Source of the DNA: Trachythela sp. YZ-2020
Taxonomy: Eukaryota > Cnidaria > Anthozoa > Malacalcyonacea > Clavulariidae
NCBI GenBank assembly: GCA_016169945.1
Contig: JADLSH010000062.1
Location: 62,001 to 126,000, forward strand
Direction: 5' to 3'
DNA length: 64,000 bases
Shown here: positions 12,041 to 25,062 of the stretch, piece by piece
How the letters are laid out: each line of letters starts with the position of its first letter
Numbering within the stretch: the first letter of the stretch is position 1
Translations under genes and position numbers: made by a program
The notes under the pieces: model-generated
The model's input: only the letters and a program-made list of their open reading frames with translations
What the model was told of the DNA's origin: nothing
The model's database searches: none

Positions 12041-13084
12041 AAAATGTTTTGTATATTTTTTATAATATAGCACTAAGAAATATAAAGTACAACTATGTTA
12101 TGAAATTTTCCGTGTTTACATCGAGTTATGTAAACACGGCTCTGAGCCAATCAGCGTTGAGAGTTTGCAAATGCTATATTATAATATGAAATGCAACTAT
12201 AAAGAGTGTGCTGTTCCTTATACAGTAAGATGTATTTCTCAGACATTTAATGTCGGGCAATTTCTGTTTTCGTCGGGCAAAGTAGTGTCCGCCCACCCCA
12301 ACTTTTTTGGTGCGCACGCCCATGACAATACTGCTATAAGTTCTAACTAAAAGACAGATCCTGGGTACAAGATTGACTACAAGCCACAATAACCTTACCT
12401 CTGGCATCAGTCTTGTTAGACAGAGTAAAATAGCAAACTAACATTGCATTGTGGCTTAACTGTTATCTCTCAACTGAAGGATAAATTATATAATGTATTT
12501 CAAAATAATTCACTGGTACAGTGTAGTTAAGTTTGTATCCTTGTAAAACTAGAACATCAATTGGCATTATTAAAGGGTACTAACTATTAGGCAAATACTT
12601 TCATGTAAAAAAGTTGGGATTTTCTTCTCATGTCTGTTTCTGAAGCATTAGCAATCACTCGCAGGTTTTACCAATATTCGTAACATGTACATATATATAC
12701 AAGTAACAAATAAACCAAAGCAAGCTGGAAGATTTTCACTGTTCAATCTTCGAACTCCAGTGTTATTCTCTAGTACACAGTATTTATTAAAATCTCTTGC
12801 AACATCGTGTTGAAAACCGTCAAAATAAAGATGAACAGCAATGAGCCATGTAACCAAAAAAACTCGTTGAAATACTGACATTTTGCACTCCAGCTTATTC
12901 CCATGCAGACACTTAATTTAAAAGGAAGGCTTTGTAGATTTTCAAATATAATAACTTTCATAACCCATAGGCTTATTGTGACCATTCACACTATATAAGG
13001 AAAACTAACTTATCGAATAGAAACGTATGCTTAGATACGTCTATGTTATAGGTAATACTATTGTTCCTTAAGATACTGCATGGT

Positions 13085-13208
13085 TCAAACCGTCTTGAAA
13101 CGGGGTCTCCCTTCTCTCTCTTTCTTATACATTTCAAATGCGTCTGCCAGGTCTTTTGCCCGTATACGATCTTCTTTTGAATTATGTTCTTTGCGGACAT
13201 TTATGCGC
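13085..13208 (-). CDS. Candidate terminal exon, 40 codons, unit 2
   Basis: Identical counterpart of the 2888-3011 exon, with the same TTTTCAG acceptor context, the same 40-codon frame and the same TGA stop. It is identical to unit 1, so it adds no independent evidence of selection. Confidence 0.4.
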
Positions 13209-13731
13209 CTGAAAACATAGAAATCCATATTTATCAAAGGACAGCGGCAACTAAAATTGCTATTTACAGTAGTCGATAAGAACACTTAATTTTAATAAAT
13301 AGGTTATTTCAAAACTTTTCGATAGATTGATTTCAGTATATATAACAAGGACGCAGTAAAAGACGGGCGGAGACTAAACGCGCATATAAACGGCTGTGCT
13401 AGATGTGAAGCGTCATAGGACTGGCGTCGGCGCGCTTTCTTTAAAAAATGGAATAAAATATCTCCCAAAATGGCAACAAAATAGGTACATACTCACAAGC
13501 GAGAAATTGACGGATTTAAATGACAAGAATTTGTAATTGCTCATTAAAATTGAAAATTATTGCGCCTGATATAACTGAATGAATGAATGAATTGAACATT
13601 ATTGGGAAAGGTGCAATTTCTATAGTGCTGGTAACAGCTAGTATTGTTCCCAGTGGCCCTTTATAAGCAGGTTATTAAATATTTACAATAAACGGTTAAA
13701 ACTTTGCACTATAATTTAAAATACATAGATT

Positions 13732-14092
13732 GGGGCTTCGGTGTAGCAGTCGTCAGAGCAAGCGCCTTTCACCTCTGAGATCGTGGGTTGAATTCTTGCA
13801 GGGAACTCATGACACTTATGTGAAAAGAGTCAGTCAACGCTCTACCGAAAGTCGTGGGTTTTCTCCGGGTAGTCCGGTTTCCTCCCACAGGGAATGTTGA
13901 CAGGGTGGGTTTGCATAAGCCTCAAACCAACCCTTCGATCGTAGCTGTGCTCCCTGATTAGAGTCATACGGTGGCAGCCAGAGGTGCCTTCAGTAAGCCT
14001 TCGACTCGATCAAGTCGAGCTGCGTCCTTCGTAATTCAGCTCAGCTTTCAGCTGCAAGTAAGGATCATTAGCACACTCCCACTTACTTACAT
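13732..14092 (+). repeat. tRNA-derived SINE, unit 2 (family 2)
   Basis: Unit 2 copy of the SINE at 3536-3895, with the same head, body and (ACTT)n tail. Confidence 0.8.
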
Positions 14093-14121
14093 AACAATGA
14101 CAAGATATACTGGGTATCCAG

Positions 14122-14253
14122 TAGACTTGCTCCAAGTCTGTCTCTTATAGGGGGAGACTATCGCGTCCCGGGCGCTCGCCGTCCGCCTTAATTTCCTTCC
14201 GCCCGCATTTTCGCACTCCCCAATAAAAACCCCTATAAGAGACAGACTTGGAG
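14122..14253. mobile_element. Truncated copy of the MULE-like MITE, unit 2
   Basis: Unit 2 copy of the truncated MITE, with the same junction to polymerase sequence at 14,253/14,254. Confidence 0.85.
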
Positions 14254-17200
14254 AATGGTCTTCACATTCCGAGTAATCTTGTACGGAATGTCTACAGTAA
14301 CTTGACGGGTCTCGTTACACACTGCGTGACGATACACCAGTTCACGTATAACGTCAAAGTTCACCGTTTGTCTTGCAGTACAATCCAGGGTGATGCCTCG
14401 TATCTTGGTCTCGACTTTATCCGTATTGGTCCGGTAGCAATAATTTTTGGGTCCCCCCGAGATGAAGGTGGTAATGTGATCCCCTCCTAACTCGTCGGTT
14501 AAATCACCAAGATAAGGACCTATCGGGGGCTCTGGATCACCGGGTTTGCTGACATAAATTACCGAATCCGTATCGTAATACAATACTCTTTCCTGCAATT
14601 GGTCCAACACATCATAGAGTTTGAGACGGGCATAAGCGGTGGTGAAAGCGGCGATGATTACATTGGTTTTGGCGTTTGGTTCGATAAAATTTTCGGTATA
14701 CTCATAACGAATCTCTATCATCTCGTCGCTCACCAAACTAACATCAAGCACGTTAATTTCGTCGGAGGAAAGGTAGTCAAAATACACTTCGGGATCTCGA
14801 ATCTGTAACGTTTTCACCATGTTGGGTCGTTGCGCGAATTTACCCCAAAACGAATTCAGCATCAATTTTGCTAGGGCGCGCAATCCAGGATTGTGTTCAA
14901 TTTTGCTTCGATCCAACTGTATTCCTTCGTGTTCGTAGTACTCGTCCACATATCGCTGCTTTTGTTCTTCGGTGATGCAGTCCTTCGGGTACCCGCTCGC
15001 CTCCTGCTTGATTTTCATGAAGGTGTTCATGTAGTCTTTAAACAGCTCGTCAGAGGTTTCAGGAAAATGCCACACTTCGTGGAGTTGTAGGATTTGATAA
15101 CCTTTCTCTCTGGGCTTTCTCCAACTCTACGTGGCACCAGGTTCCTTGGATAGCTCTTTCGTTATCGGAATGGGTACAGGGGTCTGGTTACATGTATCTG
15201 CACAGGTTTTGCACAGAGGAACATCAACTTGCCCTGGGTACGATAGGGAAGGACAGGATGGAAAAGACCTCGAGGTGGTAATACCGTGCACTTGATCATA
15301 CCAAAATAAGTGGAAATGTCGTCGAAATTCTCGGTGATAATACGAGGACAACCAACGACTGTCTTTGTCATTTTGTTGCACCAGGGATAGAGGCTAGTGA
15401 AATCTACGTAGTTTATTTTCTCACCATCCTCGCACTCATGGTAAAGTTTGGCGGCGTTGGTTCGACCCCATAAAAACCATCTCGAGGCTCCAAAGGATCC
15501 ACCAAATCATAGTTGTCAAAGTATGTTTTCATGTCCTCATCACGTTCCAGCTCTTTCTTTATATCGCATTCCCATACTTCAACGAGATTGAAACCGCGTT
15601 CTTTAAGGTAAAGAGCTTTTTGTACTGTGGCTTCGTAAAGATCATGCATTGTTTTTCACTTACTGGGTTGACTGTATCACGGGCATAACAATTCAAACAT
15701 CCATGCCAAAAACATCCATGGAACTCATAAGCCGTGTTAGTCTCTTCGTGATATCCATCCAGGAAATATCGATGCACGCTCTTTTCTCCACCATTTCGTT
15801 TATGTTGTATATGGATATCATTCTTTTCTGCCGTATAGGAAAGCCATTTCAAGGCGATATTGGATTGTTTGGTTTTCGGATGGTAGCCGTGTGGAGGAAT
15901 GATGGCAATGGTATTTTCTCGGAGGTAATTGGTTCGGTATACCAAATTACAAGCCGAGGCGATGGTCAGGCATTTTCAAAGGGATCGATATCAGTAACGT
16001 CACGGAACAACTCGCGGAAATCAAGACAACAGCGGCGGAGAATATCGACGTCAGAGCGACAGTAGGCGAGGATTTCTTGCTGGAAGTCGAACACATAATC
16101 GTTCTCTTTCAATTCAGTGTGCCATTCTAAAACTTTTCCTTCTCGGCAGGACTCATTCCGTCAGGATTGTAGGATAAACTAGGAGGTATGGGTCCGACGT
16201 AATTCTCGTTCTCTTTCTTGTTAAACAGATGAGGGAAATAGCCTTTTGCAAGTTCGTCGATACCAAAGGTTTTAGGGAAATCAGCTAATCTCATCGGGAT
16301 AAAACTCAAGGAGTCGATAAACTTGATTTTGAACATAGGTACAGATAGTGTAAGGACCTTGGCACCGCGCATAATCACGTCGTACTTGACATCGTTCTCG
16401 CGTAGGTATTGTAAGATGAAATAACTATCATACCCTTGAAGTTATGCGCCATCACAATACAGTTCTCGTGTTCCTCGGTAAATAACCATTCGCAGAATTC
16501 GTTTCGTGTATTATCCCCTTGAAACGACCATTCATCACCGGCTTCGTTCTGAATCACGCATAAATTAGGTTCGTGGTTCCCGTTTTCTTGACGACATTCA
16601 AAATCAAAGAAAAGCAATTGATCGTATCCGCTTTGGGATGTGCCTTCGTCCGATGCATCGTCCGACACGTTGTCGTCTCGTTTCTTTTCAGGCTGGATGT
16701 AACAGTAGTGATCCCCGGGTCGAGTATACTCTTTACATATACGACATTTTGTCATGCCACAATTGTGTTTGTCCGGATTCTTTTTGCTACGCTTCACGAC
16801 GGTATTACAATCAGGGCATTTGACCAAATCAGAACAAATCGATTTTGATTTTCCCACCGATTGTTTATGTCTATCGAAACATTCTTGGCTTTTGAAGATC
16901 CGATTACATTTGTCACAATGCATCCAGGACACGATAGGACAGTCGGGAAAACGACAACATTTACACGCATTGGGACATAAATGATCCTTTCGTGATCGTA
17001 AGCTTTCTTACATACGTGACAATAATAACTCCGAGCCAAAAAGCCAGGCATGGTGGTAATAACATCGTAATGACTATCATGTAGATACAGGTAAATCTTT
17101 TTCTCTTTCTCAGGACCGGTATAGATGAGACTACTTTGGTGCTCTTTAGATACGATATTGATTTGGTACTCAGTTAGATACGTTTGGAACCGTTTAACTT

Positions 17201-18196
17201 CATCCATGCCACAGGGTCCAAGGGGAACGTCCGCTTTTTTATGCAACTCACGCGCTAGACGGGTTTGAAGTGGTTTTCGATGGTTCGCTATCATCTTATA
17301 TCGACTATCGTTTTCAATTTTGGCTTTGGCAACGACCAGAGCTCTTGCTAAACATAGTTCATCTTTGTTTTGAATCCTAACAATCGATCTCTTCTTGATC
17401 AAATGCTTCTCCAAATTAATCTCGCTTCGTTTCGTACTTCCACCACCATGAGGCATTTCTACATGAATCATATTAACACTAACCGTATCGTTCAATCGAA
17501 ATTTCTTATTAGATTGGATGACACGTTCAATTTCAGCTAACACGCGTTCGGTCGTCAAACGTTGACGGGGCATAAAGGAAGAGAAATGGGGGGATCAAGC
17601 ACAGGTGATCGTAATACAAAACGGACTTGATCATGGGGAGGAATATCTTGGGCGATGGTATTCAACAAATTCTCGAATATTTCATGAAGCCGATTATGGA
17701 ATTGGGAAAGTTCCAAATGTGCGAACGTGTCCGTAAATTGAATAGCATAATCCGTACCGGTAGTCTTAAACTTCTTCACTTTTACTTGTTTAACATCTTT
17801 GACAGTAAAAAAGTTATCGCTAACCTCGTCAGATGTACTTGCGCCATCGTTTACTTCATCAAAAGATCTTTTCTGGCCACGACCATTTTGTACGAAAGGC
17901 TCGTCGTTTATCTCTTCGTTCATATCATCATAAGCTCTCTTCTGGCCTTTCTGTAACACGGGTTCGTCATTTTGCCAATCATACATAAACGCTTCGCGCT
18001 GTTCGGGTGTCCAGGTATCCGTAAAGTCAGCCACAAGCCCTAGCCGCTCGTTTTCCATTCGCCACTCCCTTATACGATGAAAAATATCCATTTTCTTCTC
18101 AAACATAAGCCGTTGTTCAAGCTCATTCAACACATGTTGGTTTTCCAGCTCAGCGAGTTCCGCAATCGTTTGGCACTCGGATATTTTCGTATCCAT
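14254..18196 (-). pseudogene. polB: Protein-primed DNA polymerase B, unit 2
   Basis: Second copy of the polymerase, with the same motifs A, B and C and the same C-terminal truncation. It is more fragmented than unit 1. Beyond the shared breaks there are extra one-base losses near 17,575, 16,986, 16,437, 16,130, 15,974, 15,219 and 15,180, nearly all shortening a homopolymer, plus a small insertion near 15,108. At the unit 1 break near 6837 this copy is in frame, and at the unit 2 break near 16,986 unit 1 is in frame. The common ancestor was therefore open at both places. Either independent decay or uncorrected long-read indels explains this. Confidence 0.92.
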
Positions 18197-18452
18197 GTCT
18201 AAACAAAAAGTGTTTTAAGTTCATTTACTGTCTACCACGACCAAGAAAGTTTACATAAATTAACAGACGTATAGGTATTTACTTTTAAAATCAGGTCTTT
18301 TAAAATTCAAAGCAGTCCAGTAAAGTTTCTCTGTGAACAATATATCAAGGCTAGTCTTTTCACAAGAAATATATCCAACAATGTTCTCTCTGTGAATGCC
18401 GTGAACAATATATCGAGTAGCATCTATATTCTCAATTTATACTCGGTATGGA

Positions 18453-18695
18453 TGTTACGCAACGCTTTATGTTACGCAACGCTATTAGTATTTAAACGTT
18501 ACGCAACGCTTTATGTTACGCAACGCTTTATGTTACGCAACGCTTTATGTTACGCAACGCTATTAGTATTTAAACGTTACGCAACGCTTTATGTTACGCA
18601 ACGCTTCACGTTACGCAACGCTTTATGTTACGCAACGCTATTAGTATTTAAACGTTACGCAACGCTTTATGTTACGCAACGCTTTACGTTACGTC
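18453..18695. repeat. 17-bp tandem array upstream of polB, unit 2
   Basis: Unit 2 copy of the array at 8256-8508, with the same higher-order pattern and copy number. Equal copy number in two units argues for a recent duplication, because such arrays usually change length quickly. Confidence 0.85.
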
Positions 18696-18867
18696 ACCTC
18701 ATTATTATTCTTACTTCCATGCGTATGAATACTAATCACTTCCGGTGCTATATAGGGGGGTTAAGCTACTGTCGTCTTTTTCTGCAGTTTTCGCATTTGG
18801 CGACGACCCTTCGAAAATGCACTTTCAATTTCAAGCGACGAATGTCGGTCCTGGGATGTTTTTTGAT

Positions 18868-19110
18868 AACTATACGGCGACACGAAGGCATAAGGCGTCT
18901 TTATTCAGCACGACGTATTCACTCATCGTTTTCAAACAGAAGACTCAAATATACATATCGGGTTTTGGGTATCTCTTTTTTTATCGCATCAACCACTTCT
19001 ACGTATTGGTTGGGTTGATGCATGTAAAATACTCCACGAGTATCGCCTATTTGCCGACTTGTATATCTTGAACTTTGGAATTCACGGCACAAAAGTGAAA
19101 TATCGATCGA
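18868..19110 (-). pseudogene. Remnant of the small ORF beside polB, unit 2
   Basis: Unit 2 counterpart of 8681-8836. Here the frame is open further upstream (to about 19,110), but a 2-bp loss near 18,925 introduces an early stop. The two copies are therefore broken at different places. Confidence 0.45.
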
Positions 19111-20537
19111 AAGAGAGCATGAAACGTGTTGTTAACGTTGACTAAACGTTTCGTTTAGCATAATTTTTGTCTATTGTTCATGCTTAAAATGTGTGACCTT
19201 TTTTGTTTGACGATGAACAAATAATCAACACACGTCATGTTTACAACATAAATAAACCCGTGAAATAGTTCACACTTCATACTTGAACGCAAATGGTAAT
19301 ATCACTTAGTATTCGCATATCTAATTAGTCAATCGCGCATTGTTTCTCAAAAACAGGGGGCCTGAAATCTAGTATAACCAAATTAATGTCTGCAGCAACC
19401 TCGTACCCAGGGCTTCTGCGCTTGTGGCTCTCAGAAGCCCTGGGATAATCAGTTGCCGAAAGCGATTTTAAGCGATTTGATTGGTCAATCGGAATAGAAT
19501 AGAATATTGCAAGTATTCAGTAACCGAATAATATTTTGGCAACATGGCTGCCATCAAGGAGTGCATGCGAAGGTTTGAATGCAAGTTTTTATATGGAAAT
19601 CACTTGTAAACGAAACTCTAGCGAAGTGTTAGGATTAAACAAAAGAAGAAAGGATTATTATCATGTAGATATAAACAACAATGGCGAACAAAGCGGGAAT
19701 ATAACAAACAAAGGATGGATTTTCTTAAAGACCTTGTAAAGTCCATTCTGCGCATGTGCTATGGGGGGTCCCACAATGTAAAAAATGCCCAAATTTCGCG
19801 TTGTTTCGACTAAAATTCGACATCTTCTAAATCAGAAACTCGAATCTGTATTTATTCAAAGCATAGCGAACCAGAACACATCATAATTTTTTAAATATAG
19901 CGTGTTTAAAATGTAAACAAACGGACGTTGCCGGTTTGTTTACATCGGGACTTTACATCACCTTTAAATCTGAAGTATATATATAAACCAACACTATCAA
20001 CATTCTACAACCAGAAATGTAAATATTACGTAATAATGTTTTATATACTGTTACTTCAAGCCTTTAATTTAATGGATTTATGTTCTGTTCTTATGCATTT
20101 TAATTGTTTTGTTGGAATAAGATAAAAATATATACACAACTAATTGAACACAAGGAAGATTTGAACTGTAAAATTGTATATGAGCAGCCGGAATGCTGTT
20201 GGTAGTTTCTAACATAATTTTCACTGATAAATTATGGAAATTTGTTCCTTATGCTCTTTACTGCATCTCAAAGTTAAAATACTCATTGCCCAGTACCCTC
20301 CCAATTTGAGAAACAGCAATATTTGTAGCTTAGGTTTAATGACACTTACTTTAAATGGCTAGTTGAAATGTTTTCCAGTCACAAAATTATAAAAAAGGCA
20401 TGTTCAAACATCAAAAATTATATGCTGGGCAATAATATTTTTACTAGATTTTAAGTAGCATCTTTCTTCATGTTGCAATAAATAACGGTCTGAAATAACG
20501 GTCAAATCTTGTCTCCTAATCTCCATTTGACAAATGG

Positions 20538-20869
20538 CATACATACATACATACATTATTCAGCTCACTCCCCGTTGGGGCTTTTCAGTGACCGATTACA
20601 TCAAGTATCTAGCTTACCTATATTATGTACTTAATCTACATTATTTATTTTTACAATTGTGATATTACTTTCCTAATCTCTCTATCCTAACCCACCCAGT
20701 CAACTTTCCCTGTGGGAGGAAACCGGAGTGCCCGGAGAAAACCCACGACTTTCGACAGAGCGTTGACTTACTCTTTTCACATGAGTGTGATGAGTGTCCT
20801 CAACGAGAATCGAACTCAAGACTCAGAGGTGAAAGGCGCTTGCTCTGACGACTGCGCCACCGAAGCCCC
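20538..20869 (-). repeat. tRNA-derived SINE, unit 3 (family 1)
   Basis: This is the unit 3 copy, with head at 20,869 and (ATGT)n tail near 20,538. It shares its insertion site with the copies in units 1 and 2. Confidence 0.8.
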
Positions 20870-22074
20870 ATCAGCAGTAAATAACAGTCTTCAGTCTTTA
20901 AGTATGACAAGACTGACTACTTCATTTTTTCCGGATATAATGTCCGATCAATTTAGTATTTGGTCGGACAAACTGAAATTTGATCAGAAAATGTCCGACC
21001 ATTATTTCAGGCTCTGTGTTGTATCAAGTCTGGAATGTTTGATAAGATATATGTCTGTTTAATAAATCATTGTAAATCATTGCTTTTAGTTTCAAGCTAG
21101 AGTGCACTTCTGTTCCAGAATTTAGGAGGTTAGCAGGGCCACCAAGAGATTTAGTGGGGGCTGTGGCAAAATTTATTCTGGGACCCAAGGCTGAATTTTC
21201 TCTGGGACCCCTATGATCTCAAAATTTTAGAGCATTAGAAACACTGGCATATTTGGTAGCCACTCTCTACAGATTTCCTAAACCAAACATGACCCTACAA
21301 ATGCGCCCAACCTGAGCCACAACTTATGAAGGGTCCTGCTCAATACTTCTTTCTTCCTCCAAAATTGGGAACACCTGTCGGCTGGTTGCTCCCTGTGCAG
21401 GACACTGTGGAATACTCATAGGCGTACGAGGCGGGAGGGGGCGAATTTGGACAGGAATGGTAAGGTCGGGCAATTTCTACTCAAGAGTTGGGCATTGGTT
21501 GTATGTCATGAGGTCTTGTCATATAATAAATAGCATAAATTTTAATCTGAGTAACTTACAGGGCTTTTTAACTATACAACTGGGGAGCGTAATATTTTTT
21601 CGCAACGTTTTGGCGTTTATTTTCCGGTTTTTGACCAGTTCGACGGTTTGTCGATAATGACGATATCCAAATTGAATAAGAATTGAGGGCTCCGACTAGG
21701 ATTTTTTAAAATCAAGATTTTGCATAGTTTAGGGATTTCTTTAGGAATTTATACAATTTTAAAGATTCCAAGATTGACCTTAGCAATCATTTAGACTGAT
21801 TTATATACTTATTATACAGCCTTACCTGCCCTGAAATGCAATTTTCCAAATTTTCAAAAATTTCCTGGGTTCATACCAGGACAACCCACCAAAGAATAAA
21901 ATCACATGTGCATAGTCGGTTAATTTTCTTAGAGATTTAAAGTCATAGTTAAAGTTATGGTTATTAGTTTATAGCCTGAACGGCCCGCATTTGTTTTTAA
22001 CACCTTTTGTCCCCCAGTGAAAATTCCTTAAAAAGGCACTGCATGATACTCCACTTAAGAAATATAAACACTTT

Positions 22075-22224
22075 CGTGTTTACATACAGTTATATCAACA
22101 CGAGTGGAAATTTGGAAAACGAGAAATTGTGTGGAAACACGACGCCCGGAGGGCGGAGTGTTTTCAAACAATTTCGAGTTTTCCCAATTTCCACGAGTGT
22201 TGATATAACTGTATGTAAACACGG
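22075..22224. repeat. Foldback MITE hairpin, unit 3
   Basis: Unit 3 copy of the hairpin. The flanking sequence (22,225-22,320) differs from units 1 and 2 by several indels, including a duplicated 'gcacttata' word, consistent with the older age of this unit. Confidence 0.85.
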
Positions 22225-23077
22225 AAAATGTTTTATATATTTTTTATAATATAGCACTAAGCACTTATATAGCACTTATAATATAACACTTTCCGTGTTT
22301 ACATCGAGTTATGTAAACACGGCTCTCAGCCAATCAGCGTTGAGAGTTTGCAAATGCTATATTATAATATGAAATGCAACCATAAAGAGTGTGTTGTTCC
22401 TTATACAGTAAGATGTATTTCTTAGACATTTAATGTCGGACAATTTCTGTTTTCGTCGGGCAAAGTAGTGTCCGCCCCACCCCCCAATTTTTTTTGATCC
22501 GCATGCCCATGACAATACTGCTATAAGTTCTAACCAAAGCCAGATCCTGGGTACAAGATTGACTACAAGCCACAATAACCTTACCTCTGGCATCAGTCTT
22601 GTTAGACAGAGTAAAATAGCAAACAAACATTGCATTGTGGCTTAACTGTTATCTCTCAACTGAAGGACAAATGATATAATGTATTTCAAAATAATTCACT
22701 GGTACAGTGTAGTTAAGTTTGTATCCTTGTAAAACTAGAACATCAATTGGCATTATTAAAGGGTACTAACTATTAGGCAAATACTTTCATGTAAAAAAGT
22801 TGGGATTTTCTTCTCATGTCTGTTTCTGAAGCAATCACTCGCAGGATTTACCAATATTCGTAACATGTACATATATATACAAGTAACAAATAAACCAAAG
22901 CAAGCTGGGAGATTTTCACTGTTCAATCTTCGAACTCTCCAGTGTTATTCTCTAGTACACAGTATTTATTAAAATCTCTTGCAAGTTGCAACATCGTGTT
23001 GAAAACTGTCAAAATAAAGATAAACAGCATTCAGCCATGTAACCAGAAAAACTCGTTGAAATACTGACATTTTGCAC

Positions 23078-23665
23078 AAATATAAATGTTTATATTTCGT
23101 ACAATTGATCTTGTACATCGCCGATTTGGTATTGTTGTCTTTGACGCGCTATAAGGTGTCCTTTTGCCCGCTAAAGAGCTCGTTTTAGGCATAAATGTAT
23201 CTCCAAATTCATCATTCTTGTTTTCAAATTCTAAAAGCCATGCGAGAAGCAGTTTAAAACGTCTTTACAAGTCCAAATTAATCATAATTGCAACAATTTT
23301 AGCATTTCCACTCCTTGTGCAAAAATATGCTGTGTCAGCATTTTTAGTCTGAAGTAGCAGTTTTACTTCCGCTTCCGGGCACCCACAGTTATGGGTGTTC
23401 CGGTTTTGATTATCCCAGGGCTTCTGAGAGCCACAAGCGCAGAGGCCCTGGGTACGTTTGCTGTCTGCAGTTACAGTCTAGTTTTCATTGCTAGAAAATA
23501 TAAGATTGTATATTTAAACTTAAAAAAGAGTGTATACTTATGTAAAATATTTTGATTATTATAACACGAATAGATGATTGCACATCTAATTTGACTGTTA
23601 CTTTAACTGGATAATTTTCTATATTTTAAGTCTTCCAGCCTCAGACTTTTATGAGTTCATTTCAC
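23078..23665. other. 588-bp insertion present only in unit 3
   Basis: Units 1 and 2 read TTTTGCAC directly into TCCAGCTTATT, while unit 3 has 588 bp between these words. The insert includes the CCCAGGGCTTCTG hairpin in reverse. Its ends show only a CAC microhomology and no clear TSD. It is either an insertion into unit 3 or a deletion in the ancestor of units 1 and 2. Confidence 0.8.
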
Positions 23666-23862
23666 TCCAGCTTATTCCCATGCAGACACTTAATTTAAAA
23701 AGGAAGGCTTTGTAGATTTTCAAATATAATAACTTTCATAACCCATAGGCTTATTGTGACCATTCACACTATATAAGAAAAACTAACTTATTGAATAGAA
23801 ACGTATGCTTAGATACGTCTATGTTATAGGTAATACTATTGTTCTTTAAGATACTGCATGGT

Positions 23863-23986
23863 TCAAACCGTCTTGAAACGGGGTCTCCCTTCTTTCTCTT
23901 TCTTATACATTTCAAATGCGTCTGCCAGGTCTTTTGCCCGTATACGATCTTCTTTGGAATTATGTTCTTTGCGGACATTTATGCGC
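23863..23986 (-). CDS. Candidate terminal exon, 40 codons, unit 3
   Basis: Diverged counterpart of the exon in units 1 and 2. The frame is intact over all 40 codons. The differences seen are one synonymous change (Ser TCA/TCC) and one conservative replacement (Arg AGA to Lys AAA). Nearby non-coding sequence shows indels between the same units, whereas this stretch shows none. Confidence 0.4.
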
Positions 23987-24507
23987 CTGAAAACATAGAA
24001 ATCCATATTTATCAAAGGACAGCGGCAACTAAAATTGCTATTTACTGTTTGTCGATAAGAACACTTAATTTTAATAAATAGGTTATTTCAAAAACTTTTC
24101 GATAGATTGATTTCAGTATATATAACAAGGACGCAGTAAAAGACGGGCGGAGACTAAACGCGCATATAAACGGCTGTGCTAGATGTGAAGCGTCATAGGA
24201 CTGGCGCCGGCGCGCTTTCTTTAAAAAATGGAATAACATATCTCCCAAAATGGCAACAAAATAGGTACATACTCACAAGCGAGAAATTGACGGATTTAAA
24301 TGACAAGAATTTGTAATTGCTCATTAAAATTGAAAATTATTGCGCCTGATATAACTGAATGAATGAATTGAACATTATTGGGAAAGGTGCAATTTCTATA
24401 GTGCTGGTAACAGCTAGTATTGTTCCCAATGGCCCTTTATAAGCAGGTTATTAAATATTTACAATAAACGGTTAAAACGTTGCCCTATAATTTAAAATAC
24501 ATAGATT

Positions 24508-24869
24508 GGGGCTTCGGTGTAGCAGTCGTCAGAGCAAGCGCCTTTCACCTCTGAGATCGTGGGTTGAATTCTTGCAGGGAACTCATGACACTTATGTGAA
24601 AAGAGTCAGTCAACGCTCTACCGAAAGTCGTGGGTTTTCTCCGGGTACTCCGGTTTCCTCCCACAGCGAATGTTGACAGGGTGGGTTTGCATAAGCCTCA
24701 AACCAACCCTTCGATCGTAGCTGTGCTCCCTGATTAGAGTCATACGGTGGCAGCCAGAGGCGCCTTCAGTATGCCTTCCACTCGATCAAGTCGAGCTGCG
24801 TCCTTCGTAATTCAGCTCAGCTCTCAGCTGCAAGTAAGGATCATTAGCACACTCCCACTTACTTACATA
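24508..24869 (+). repeat. tRNA-derived SINE, unit 3 (family 2)
   Basis: Unit 3 copy, with several substitutions relative to units 1 and 2. Confidence 0.8.
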
Positions 24870-24905
24870 ACAATGACAAGATATACTCATATACTGGGTA
24901 TCCAG

Positions 24906-25062
24906 TAGACTTGCTCCAAAGTCTGTCTCTTATAGGGGGAGTATATTAGAGCGCGCGAAAATGCGGGCGGGAGACTATCGCGTCCGCCTTAATTTCCTTC
25001 CGCCCGCATTTTCGCACTCCCCAATAAAAACCCCTATAAGAGACAGACTTGGAGCAAGTCTA
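24906..25062. mobile_element. Complete MULE-like foldback MITE with 9-bp TSD
   Basis: The termini are TAGACTTGCTCC and its complement GGAGCAAGTCTA, followed inward by GTCTGTCTCTTATAGGGG and its complement. The element is 157 bp and flanked by the 9-bp direct repeat GGTATCCAG (24,897-24,905 and 25,063-25,071). A 9-bp duplication is typical of Mutator-like elements; that class assignment is inference. The interior contains a further palindrome based on GCGGGCGGGAG. Confidence 0.85.

Larger units (their letters stand above)
1..25054. repeat. Tandem array of ~10.2 kb units (2 full + 1 partial)
   Basis: The sequence at 1 recurs at 10,201 and again at 20,389, giving periods of 10,200 and 10,188 bp. 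Units 1 and 2 are nearly identical and differ mostly by single-base indels. Unit 3 is more diverged, carries a 588-bp insertion at 23,078-23,665, and its homology ends at 25,054. In units 1 and 2 the same point (4057/4058 and 14,253/14,254) is followed by the polymerase B pseudogene. In unit 3 it is followed by the natural end of a MITE and unrelated sequence, so the order is A-B-A-B-A'. The array may extend left of the window, so the true unit boundaries are unknown. Confidence 0.95.
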
